Source of the DNA: Dictyobacter formicarum
GTDB taxonomy: Bacteria; Chloroflexota; Ktedonobacteria; Ktedonobacterales; Ktedonobacteraceae
Assembly: GCF_016587435.1 (NCBI RefSeq)
Contig: NZ_BNJJ01000019.1
Coordinates: 1 to 64,000, forward strand
Length of the DNA stretch: 64,000 nucleotides
Direction of reading: 5' to 3'
Shown: in pieces, positions 54,583-61,883 of the stretch
How positions within the stretch are numbered: position 1 is the stretch's first letter
Layout: each line of letters starts with the position of its first letter
Translations under genes and position numbers: made by a program
Notes under the pieces: generated by a model
The model's input: only the letters and a program-made list of their open reading frames with translations
What the model was told of the DNA's origin: nothing
Databases searched by the model: none

Positions 54583-54840
54583 AATAAAAAAACGCCGCGT
54601 CCTGACTCAAGGACGACGACGCTGAATGCGCAAAATCGTGGTACCACCTTACTTCTTCCAATGCGTAAGGATAACTGAGAAGCATTGGAACTCATTACGG
54701 CCCGATAACGGAGGCTTCCGTTGACGCTTAGCGCGTAGGCTCCAGGGTGGATTTCCCTCTCGCATAGACTGCGTCGCACCAACCCGCAGTTCTCTGCCCT
54801 TTTATGCTAAGAGCTACTTGTCCCATTCATTGCCCACTTT
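54583..54840 (-). promoter_or_regulatory. serS T-box leader
   Basis: On the minus strand: ATGGGACAAGTAG, CAGAGAACTGCGGG, GGTGCGACG, GAAATCCACCCTGGAG with Ser specifier TCC, then AAGGTGGTACCACG (T-box), and a GC-rich terminator hairpin followed by seven T. Uncharged tRNA-Ser should stabilise the antiterminator. This leader is uninterrupted, unlike leuS. Confidence 0.9.
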
Positions 54841-54861
54841 ATGATATATGATGTATGTTTT

Positions 54862-54890
54862 AGCATAGCAGTGGCCCTGGTATTTGTCAA
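54862..54890 (-). promoter_or_regulatory. Promoter of serS
   Basis: TTGACA and TATGCT on the minus strand are separated by 17 bases, just upstream of the T-box leader. Confidence 0.75.
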
Positions 54891-54961
54891 CCCCTCGACA
54901 ATTTTTTCTATGGCTGTGAAAAATGTTACAATGTTTATGAAAGTGTCTGAAGTCCATGACG

Positions 54962-55140
54962 ATGGGAAGTCAAGCGCCCCGTGCGGGCGGGCGCATGTGC
55001 TCCCGAGCTATTTTTATTTATATGTTGGTGCAGCTATTCGCGCTTTGCGCGAATAGCTGCACCAACATATAAAAGATCTTTTGAGCGCTGTAAGCGCGTA
55101 GTGTCAGGGGCCGCAGGCGCGAAACGTATGGCTTTCAGAC
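54962..55140 (+). repeat. Dispersed hairpin repeat, copy R6
   Basis: Most complete copy. The 5' flank GGGAAGTCAAGCGCCCCGTG, then GCGCATGTGCTCCCGAGC, leads to a perfect 27-bp hairpin (arms 55017-55043 and 55047-55073, loop TTT). The tail TTTTGAGCGCTGTAAGCGCG, GTGTCAGGGGCCGCAGGCGC and ATGGCTTTCAGAC follows. It lies between the divergent serS leader and the glycosyltransferase gene. Confidence 0.88.
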
Positions 55141-55184
55141 ACACTCTTATGGTGGGTGTGAATTATGTGATATGTAGGTATTTT

Positions 55185-56489
55185 ATGAAAATAATGCGTT
55201 GGCGACTGGATCACTTTGCTATCGGTGTGTTTGTGCTGGCCTTGTTGGTACGTGTCGTTTATAATCTCACGGTTGCTCTGCACTACTATCCGCTGCACGA
55301 TTCTCAGCAGTATCGCGACATTGGTTTACACCTGGTGCAGGCGCAGTGTTTTTGCCTGCATGGGAATATCCCTACAGTATATCGAGCACCTTTCTGGCCG
55401 CTGTTGATTGGTCTGCTCTCGTTCCTGTTTGGTCCTAATGATCTTTTCGTGCGACTCTTCCTGTGTGTGTTGGATGCCGCTACCTGCCTTTTAATCTATC
55501 TATGGGTACGCGATTTCTTGAGTGCGCGTCTGGCGCTGCTGGCTGGCATCATCGCCGCACTCTATCCAGGGCTCTACATCTATACTGGCTGGCTTTACTC
55601 AGAGACCCTTTATACATTTCTGTTGACTGCTCTGTGCTATGTGCTCTATCGTTTGCAGCGTAATCGCAGCGTAGGACTGATATTACTAAGTGGTGCTTTA
55701 CTGGGCCTGCTGGCCCTGACCCGACCGAACGGGTTGCTGATGGCAGGCTTATTTGTGGTCTGGATATTGATTCTTGGCAGGCAGCAAGTGCTTAACTGGC
55801 GCTCTGCCTGGCGTCTGGCTATCGTGGTCCCATCGATTGCGCTGCTGTTAATCGCGCCATGGACTCTGCGCAACTACCTGGTGTCGCAACGGTTTCTGCC
55901 GGTCGCTACTGGCGATGGAACTGTGCTGCTTGGCTCTTATAATGACCAGGTCGCCCGCAAGCCATGGGATCAGATGACCTGGTCAAATCCGTTGCGGTCG
56001 GTGCCTGAAGTATCGAGCGCCTTTCCTCTCTATACCTGCGATGCTCGTTGTGAGATGAGGAGAGAGGATCTCTATAAAGAGAAATCACTGCAATGGATGC
56101 AGGCTCATATGGATGAAATGCCTGCGTTGCTAGCTGCCCATGCCATCAATATGTGGATACCGGCCGCGCATGAAGCCGATCTACCCACGGATCGCTTCCC
56201 GGACCAGTTGTCCAGTCGTATAGTTCTGGTATTGATGAACGCATTTCCACTTCCTATCTTTCTCCTGGCAGCCTGGGGATTAGTCGTAAGCTGGCGTCGC
56301 TGGCGTGATTTGCTGCTGGTGTATCTGATTGTGCTGGTGACGATCGGGCAAGACGTGGCCCTATATGGTATCCCACGCTTTCGAGCGCCGATCGAACCTT
56401 TGTTGTTATTACTGGCCATGTGCGCTATCAGCTCAGGTAGCAAGTACCTGGCACGTCGCCGCCCGGCAGAAGCGGCGACCTCAGGCTAA
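55185..56489 (+). CDS. GT39-like membrane glycosyltransferase
   Basis: About 434 residues with many membrane helices. The first extracytoplasmic loop carries the acidic motif YPLHDSQQYRDIGLHL, as in dolichyl-phosphate-mannose mannosyltransferase (PMT/GT39) and ArnT-like enzymes that use polyprenyl-phosphate sugars. FWPLLIGLLSFLFGPNDLFV and LYIYTGWLYSETLYTFLLTA also fit. The ATG at 55185 is chosen; the frame extends upstream into repeat R6, whose translation is meaningless. Acceptor and sugar are unknown. Confidence 0.78.
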   Translation: MKIMRWRLDHFAIGVFVLALLVRVVYNLTVALHYYPLHDSQQYRDIGLHLVQAQCFCLHGNIPTVYRAPFWPLLIGLLSFLFGPNDLFVRLFLCVLDAATCLLIYLWVRDFLSARLALLAGIIAALYPGLYIYTGWLYSETLYTFLLTALCYVLYRLQRNRSVGLILLSGALLGLLALTRPNGLLMAGLFVVWILILGRQQVLNWRSAWRLAIVVPSIALLLIAPWTLRNYLVSQRFLPVATGDGTVLLGSYNDQVARKPWDQMTWSNPLRSVPEVSSAFPLYTCDARCEMRREDLYKEKSLQWMQAHMDEMPALLAAHAINMWIPAAHEADLPTDRFPDQLSSRIVLVLMNAFPLPIFLLAAWGLVVSWRRWRDLLLVYLIVLVTIGQDVALYGIPRFRAPIEPLLLLLAMCAISSGSKYLARRRPAEAATSG

Positions 56490-56495
56490 TCAGGC

Positions 56496-57524
56496 CTATT
56501 TCTGCTCATATTTCCATACCTTCACATTGGTAAAGGCCGCATCTACAGGTGTGCCATTGTCGATGACGGCGACACCAATTTTTCCACTGTGCAGGCTATT
56601 ATCGACAACCGTGCCCAGGTAGTGGTCATTGGCCAGGATGGTTAAGTGATCCTGGTCTGCCAGGACCATCAACTGGTTCATCTGGTTAAAACCACTATTG
56701 ATGGTGGGACTGCTACCTCGTAGAAGAGTGCTGCCAGTGGTGGCCCCATTATAGAGATTATAGAGGTCAAGAGCATACGTGCCGTCGCTGCCAACGTGAA
56801 AAAAATAGTAGGCGCTGTTGGTGCTATCTACACGAAAGAGCAAGCCTGCCTGCCCCTGGTTGCCCTTCAAAATGGTCACATCGGCCTGATAGGCGAGCTC
56901 CGATACATTTGTTGCCTGGCCAATACAAGGTTGCAAATACGCTATCTGAGCCTCGCTGGCATGGTAGGCGTTGCCAGTAAATGCACACCCTGTATTCGCA
57001 TCCCGGCTGCCGCTGTCCCACTTGCTGGTTCCACTGTTATCTGCCATCGTGTCATCAATAGCTGCCTTACTGGTTGTCCAGGTTTGATAGAGGTTCTCGC
57101 TCGCGGTGGCGGTAGCCGTTGCATCCGTAGCTATTTGTGTGGCGACCGCTGCCTGATTACCCTGGGCGGTGGCTGTAGCTTCAATTTGCGCCTGGGCGTT
57201 TTGAAAATACTGAGCAGTTCCCCGCACTTTGGCCTGCGCTGTTGTCTGTACACTTCTGGTCTGTTGTACCTCTACTGTGGCCAGATGTTTTAAAGAGGCT
57301 CTATAGTGGGTAGTAGTATCGAAGAGTAACAGCACCAGCGCGCTGAGCACCAGGAATACGCAGAGGATAATGGCTACCAACGAGCTGATCAATTTTGGCA
57401 TGGAGCGTCGCTTCCTTGGGCGAGCGGGAGGTGGCCAGGTAGGCCTGGGTGACTTGATCTGATCTTGTTTGTCAGTGGCTGTATCCACCTGGAGCAGTGT
57501 TTGTTGCGACTCTGTATTTAACAT
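56496..57524 (-). CDS. Membrane-anchored LamG/DUF1080-like protein, paralog A
   Basis: A 342-residue protein. Cytoplasmic Pro/Arg-rich N-terminus, a membrane helix at about residues 44-68, an Ala/Thr/Gln-rich extracytoplasmic linker, then a C-terminal domain of about 190 residues (GCAFTGNAYHASEAQIAYLQ, YQADVTILKGNQGQAGLLFR, HSGKIGVAVIDNGTPVDAAF). The last domain looks like a concanavalin-type sandwich (3-keto-disaccharide hydrolase/LamG-like). No ligand residues can be assigned. It is one of three tandem paralogs. Confidence 0.75.
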   Translation of the reverse strand: MLNTESQQTLLQVDTATDKQDQIKSPRPTWPPPARPRKRRSMPKLISSLVAIILCVFLVLSALVLLLFDTTTHYRASLKHLATVEVQQTRSVQTTAQAKVRGTAQYFQNAQAQIEATATAQGNQAAVATQIATDATATATASENLYQTWTTSKAAIDDTMADNSGTSKWDSGSRDANTGCAFTGNAYHASEAQIAYLQPCIGQATNVSELAYQADVTILKGNQGQAGLLFRVDSTNSAYYFFHVGSDGTYALDLYNLYNGATTGSTLLRGSSPTINSGFNQMNQLMVLADQDHLTILANDHYLGTVVDNSLHSGKIGVAVIDNGTPVDAAFTNVKVWKYEQK

Positions 57525-57842
57525 GCTGCCTGACTCTCTCTGAGAATATTTGTGTTACACATATAATAACTATGAATAAATCATTTTTCTGATACGAAAT
57601 ACGAAAAAAACTATTAGCTTATGAATTAACGACCAGTGCAATAATGCAACTTGTCGCGGGTATAAGCCGGAGAGCGATTTATTGTCTCCACTTTTTGGTG
57701 CTGCAAAATCAATAGTTATATTTTATATGATCTACTATTTATTTACCAATGTATATACCAGGTAAGTTATTTGGGGTATGGTACTATCCGCAAGATACTC
57801 TAAGAGGTATTTTCTTCTTTTGCTTAATTGGGCTGATTGTAG
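57525..57842. other. Intergenic region between paralogs A and B
   Basis: About 320 AT-rich bases with no recognised gene or hairpin; presumably the promoter of paralog A. Confidence 0.45.
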
Positions 57843-58946
57843 CTACAATCGCCAGATATGTAGATTATTAAAGCTTACGACCGTATCATGTGCGCGATTG
57901 ACGGCCATGATCCCAATGGTGCCGACCTTATAACTGCTATCGCTGGCACTGCCCACATACCGTTTGTTGATGTAGAGATAAATATTGTTACCTTGAGCAA
58001 TAATTGTCAGGGTATTGGTCTGGCCTGTCCCTGTTTTAATGAACGGGCTTTTATCGTATATCAGGGGTATGGCATAACCATCGCTTCTAGTGAGAATAAG
58101 GCCATAGACGCCGGAGCGATTAAGCCGGAAGCTATAGAAGCTTTTGTCATGGTTAGTGGAACGAAAAATGACGCCGCCTTCATCTCCTTCCTTAATCGCC
58201 ATCCGAATTTCCAGCGCAAAATTGTGGAAACGGGTAGCATGAGCAAAGCAGGGAGCATAAGAATCCGTTTTAAAAACACTACTATGCAAGCCATCCGGTG
58301 TAAATGCACAGCCTCCCCCATCTCTGGTTGGATAGACATCCCATTTCTGGCCGGTTTCAAATAGCAATGGCGCAGCGATAGCAGGTCGTCCACTGGTACT
58401 CTTTGCATAGAGGTTTTTCAGGATTGTCGCTGTGGCTTGCGCCTGAGCCGTAGCCTGCGTAGAAGCAATCGAGGTCGCTTTCTTCTGCCTGATAGCGGTC
58501 CGTGTGGTTTGCGCCTGCGCTGTTGCTTTGTTGTGGATATTGATGATGTGGTTCGCATAGGCGGTCGCGGTAGCCTGAGTATGTAACTGGACTGGATGGG
58601 TGACCTTTGTGTAATACAGCAGGCTGACGCCACTGACTATCAGTAGCAACGACAGGAGCATAATGGCTCCGAGCATAATACCAATTACTATTTTGTGTTG
58701 CTGTACCTCGTGTGTCTGGATTGTTGGAGCCGTAGCCACCGAGACCATATAGGAATGACCGCGTGAGGATGCAGACGTATTATAAGTTTCTCCATGGGCT
58801 GTATAGCCGGATGTTGCTCCCCTCGAGCCAGCATAGTATGTATGATAGGTATCTTCTGCAACGGCCGTTGGCAGATTACAACGGCAGTAGGGACAGCGTG
58901 TCATTCCTGGTGACAGCATATTTCCGCAGTCAGGACAATTTTGCAT
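57843..58946 (-). CDS. Membrane-anchored LamG/DUF1080-like protein with N-terminal zinc ribbon, paralog B
   Basis: About 367 residues. It starts with a zinc ribbon (MQNCPDCGNMLSPGMTRCPY, then CRC), cytosolic Tyr/Ser-rich region, membrane helix at about residues 85-113, an Ala/Thr-rich linker, and the shared domain (GGGCAFTPDGLHSSVFKTDS, FALEIRMAIKEGDEGGVIFR, YKVGTIGIMAVNRAHDTVVS). The ATG at 58946 has AGGAGAG upstream. The zinc ribbon on the inside could couple an outside ligand to a cytosolic partner; that is inference. Confidence 0.75.
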   Translation of the reverse strand: MQNCPDCGNMLSPGMTRCPYCRCNLPTAVAEDTYHTYYAGSRGATSGYTAHGETYNTSASSRGHSYMVSVATAPTIQTHEVQQHKIVIGIMLGAIMLLSLLLIVSGVSLLYYTKVTHPVQLHTQATATAYANHIINIHNKATAQAQTTRTAIRQKKATSIASTQATAQAQATATILKNLYAKSTSGRPAIAAPLLFETGQKWDVYPTRDGGGCAFTPDGLHSSVFKTDSYAPCFAHATRFHNFALEIRMAIKEGDEGGVIFRSTNHDKSFYSFRLNRSGVYGLILTRSDGYAIPLIYDKSPFIKTGTGQTNTLTIIAQGNNIYLYINKRYVGSASDSSYKVGTIGIMAVNRAHDTVVSFNNLHIWRL

Positions 58947-58996
58947 GAACAACTCTCTCCTATCATACAGTTGATGCAGGATCGCCTCCGCCCCTG

Positions 58997-59851
58997 CTAA
59001 AGTTTCCAGATTCTGGCATGCGAGTAAGTAACCACAGTAGAGCGCTTATAATTATTAGCCAGCACCCCGATCTGTCCGCTGCTTAACGTGGTATCAATTG
59101 CACTGGCGACATATTTTTTGTTGATATAAAAATCCAACGAGCTTCCACTGGCGAGTACTGCCAGGGTATTTACCTGCTTATAGCCTGTAATAATCTGATC
59201 GCTATATCCATCTACCAGCGTCTGAGCGGCCTTTTTATTCTCGCCAGAATAATAATAAATGCTATAACTCCCATCCTGGCCTGCTACAAAGATATAGGAT
59301 TGCAAGTTAGCTTCACGAGCACGAATGATCAGGCCACCAGCATCGCCAGTAATGATTTTCATATCTACCTGATAGACAAAGTTGCTCAATTTTGTATTCT
59401 GAGCGAGACAAGGTAAGAAAAAACCTTTCTCGGCAACTGAGGCGTTATAAGTGGAATTGGTGAACGAACAGCCTGAACCTGTATCCCAGTTATAAGTATC
59501 AGGATTGTGGAGGTCGTCGTTTATATCTGGAAACGTACTGGTAATCTGATCATAGTTGTTTTGATGGCGGGCCACAAACGTGGCGGTGGCTCTGGTTTGA
59601 GCTATCAGGGTCGCTGAGACCTGTGCGGCATACGTAGATTTAGCCTGAGCAGTTTGCTGTATTCTGGCCTTAACTGTGGCCGTGCTCTGCATATGTTGTA
59701 TATAGGGCTGGTAAGCTACATTGTAGCCAATCAAGGTGCTGATACCCACCAGTAAGAGTAGCGCCAGCACAATCACCAGCATTAGCCTGGAAAATTTATT
59801 TTTATATATTGTCTTCGGTAGTTCTTTGTTTGACTCGGCCTCAAATTCCAT
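58997..59851 (-). CDS. Membrane-anchored LamG/DUF1080-like protein, paralog C
   Basis: About 284 residues: short cytosolic N-terminus, membrane helix at about residues 22-44, Ala/Thr-rich linker, and the shared domain (GSGCSFTNSTYNASVAEKGF, YQVDMKIITGDAGGLIIRAR, LSSGQIGVLANNYKRSTVVT). The ATG at 59851 has AGGAGG six bases upstream. It is first of the tandem group and 50 bp before paralog B, so these two are probably cotranscribed. Confidence 0.75.
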   Translation of the reverse strand: MEFEAESNKELPKTIYKNKFSRLMLVIVLALLLLVGISTLIGYNVAYQPYIQHMQSTATVKARIQQTAQAKSTYAAQVSATLIAQTRATATFVARHQNNYDQITSTFPDINDDLHNPDTYNWDTGSGCSFTNSTYNASVAEKGFFLPCLAQNTKLSNFVYQVDMKIITGDAGGLIIRAREANLQSYIFVAGQDGSYSIYYYSGENKKAAQTLVDGYSDQIITGYKQVNTLAVLASGSSLDFYINKKYVASAIDTTLSSGQIGVLANNYKRSTVVTYSHARIWKL

Positions 59852-59935
59852 CATCAACCTCCTACCCACATTGTACAGAGAACCACATAATCGCGTGCTA
59901 TATTACAAAATCATAAAAGAGGTTTTAAAAACAAT

Positions 59936-59979
59936 AAAAAGCGCATGATTTATGCTATAGCATAAATCATGCGCTTTTT
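59936..59979. terminator. Bidirectional hairpin terminator
   Basis: A 44-base perfect palindrome, AAAAAGCGCATGATTTATG and its complement around CTATAG. It lies 19 bp after the SufT-like gene. Confidence 0.82.
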
Positions 59980-59997
59980 GGCATACCGGTAGATCGC

Positions 59998-60309
59998 TTA
60001 GATCATGCCCAGTTCCCATTTAGCATCTTCAGTCATGCGATCTGGCGACCAGGGAGGATCAAATGTCAATTCAACTTTGCAGCTTTTGACATTCTCTACC
60101 TGTTGCACGCGCATCTCGACCTCTGACATAACCTCCCCTGCCATCGGACATCCCAGGGCCGTTAGCGTCATCGAGACGTCAACGTTTCCGGTCTCATTGT
60201 TGATATCCAGGCTGTAAATCAGTCCGAGATCGACAATATTAACTGGTATCTCCGGATCATAACACTCACGAAGCGCGTCCATGAGCTCTGCTTCATTAAT
60301 TTCTGCCAT
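59998..60309 (-). CDS. MIP18/SufT-like metal-sulfur cluster assembly protein
   Basis: About 103 residues of the MIP18 (DUF59) family, which helps assemble or deliver Fe-S clusters. Motifs: ALRECYDPEIPVNIVDLGLI, MTLTALGCPMAGEVMSEVEM with a likely cluster-handling Cys, and VELTFDPPWSPDRMTEDAKW. No suf genes are adjacent. The ATG at 60309 begins at the family start. Confidence 0.9.
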   Translation of the reverse strand: MAEINEAELMDALRECYDPEIPVNIVDLGLIYSLDINNETGNVDVSMTLTALGCPMAGEVMSEVEMRVQQVENVKSCKVELTFDPPWSPDRMTEDAKWELGMI

Positions 60310-60940
60310 TGGATGCAGCTGCCTTTCCAAACATATGAAAATGTAAGGATTACCGTCTGGACGATTTCATGTCGTGCTCAAGCCAGGAACAGGACCCATG
60401 CCATAGAGCTTATGCTAATTTGCCACATATCTATGCTGAGAGAAAAGGAGCTTTATGCACTAAAATCCGCTTCTGGTGGCCCGTCCAGTTTAATATACAT
60501 TTTCAGATATTTTCAACTACTATGCCAGGACTTCCTGTTGCTCTCTTAATCCGAGTAAATTAGTAGGATTATACTTTACTGTAATATATACCGAACAGAA
60601 AGTATTTGTCAAAGAGCATCAGTTATAAGTTGGGGTTACTGAGTGGGTTGGGATTACTATGGGCGAAGTGGATTGAGACATTTGTCATAGGGGACTCTGA
60701 ATTTCGCCTATTTTATGCCATTATATTACTATAATATACATATAGGTTGTTATATATATTAATGTATGCTTGCGCTCTGATGGTTGGGCTTGCTTGTGGC
60801 GAGGTGGAAATAACATCCAGGCACTATAACACCCATCGGTCGGCTCAAACCTCTTACGAGCTGGAAGCAACCAGATGCATCTTGCCTGAAATGAGCCATC
60901 AATTTAGCAATGTGGTAAGCGGAGGAAGGAAGGAAAAAAG
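60310..60940. other. Gene-free region
   Basis: About 630 bases between two divergent genes. Short frames here have no ribosome-binding site or coherent composition. AT-rich stretches near 60580-60760 may hold the promoter of the kinase-LuxR gene. Confidence 0.45.
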
Positions 60941-61867
60941 ATGCTAAATATTATTGAGGCTTCCGATATTCATGTGACGCAAAATGAGGAGCGTCGCCGT
61001 CTCGCGCGCGAATTGCACGATGGCGTTGTCCAGTCTCTGACCGCCCTGGTGACTGATCTTGAGCATTTTCGTTCTCAGCAGTTCTTTGAGCATGAATTGA
61101 GCGAAAACATCGAGAACTGGCACGCGCTGGCCCGTAACAGTCTGCTGACCTTGCGCCAGACGTTAAGCGGCATGCGACCAGCCATTATGGGTAATTTCGA
61201 CTTTATCGAACATATTCTGGCGATGCTAAAAAGCATGCAGGATGCGGGCTATCGCGTAACTTTCGAGTGCAATAACTGGCCGAACCAGCTGCCAGTTGAA
61301 TATGCCTCAAATCTCTACTATGTCTTGCGCGAAGCTATTATCAATGTATGTAAACATGCTGCTGCCTCGGCGATCATTGTCAATCTGTATGGGGCTGATG
61401 GTTGTTTACATATGTATGTTTGTGACGACGGAGTAGGGATGGCTACCTCTGTTACCACGGTAGGCTCAGCCCACGGCTGGCACCAGGGATTAAACGGCCT
61501 GCGCGAGCGTGTGCTGATGCTCGGTGGGCGTATTACGATTGAAAGCATGCCCCAACAAGGGACACGACTGAATATGGATATTCCGATGCCTGTATCTGTG
61601 CCAGCTGCTCTTTCTTATCAGGCACAGAGCAATCAGGAAGCCGAGGAGCTGCCACAGGACGATGGTTTAACTACTCGTGAACGTGAGCTGATCATTTTGA
61701 TTGCGCAAGGATTGGTGGTTAAAGAGATTGCGCGCATCTTAAAGGTAAGCGAGAAGACAGTGCGTAACCATATCAGCAACATTTATCATAAGCTGGCCGT
61801 TTACGATCGTTCCCAACTGGTCATCTATGCCATGAAAAAAGGACTGGTGGACTTGCAGTCGCTGTAA
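60941..61867 (+). CDS. Histidine kinase fused to a LuxR-type DNA-binding domain
   Basis: A 308-residue protein joining two functions. The N-terminal HisKA_3 dimerisation helix has RRRLARELHDGVVQSLTAL with the phospho-acceptor His. The HATPase domain has YVLREAIINVCKHA, VCDDGVGMAT and GLNGLRERVLMLGGRITIES. A polar linker then leads to a LuxR HTH (LTTRERELIILIAQGLVVKE, RNHISNIYHKLAVYDRSQLV). There is no receiver domain, sensor domain or membrane helix. It might phosphorylate another regulator while binding DNA. AAGGAAGGAAA precedes the ATG. Confidence 0.88.
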   Translation: MLNIIEASDIHVTQNEERRRLARELHDGVVQSLTALVTDLEHFRSQQFFEHELSENIENWHALARNSLLTLRQTLSGMRPAIMGNFDFIEHILAMLKSMQDAGYRVTFECNNWPNQLPVEYASNLYYVLREAIINVCKHAAASAIIVNLYGADGCLHMYVCDDGVGMATSVTTVGSAHGWHQGLNGLRERVLMLGGRITIESMPQQGTRLNMDIPMPVSVPAALSYQAQSNQEAEELPQDDGLTTRERELIILIAQGLVVKEIARILKVSEKTVRNHISNIYHKLAVYDRSQLVIYAMKKGLVDLQSL

Positions 61868-61883
61868 AGACCTGGTTGCTCTG

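Noticed and set aside
54981..55184. N-terminal extension of the glycosyltransferase frame
   Set aside because: It translates repeat R6 and its hairpin; the same repeat elsewhere is noncoding.
60747..60947. A 66-residue plus-strand frame before the kinase-LuxR gene
   Set aside because: No ribosome-binding site, no coherent composition, and it overlaps the leader of the next gene.
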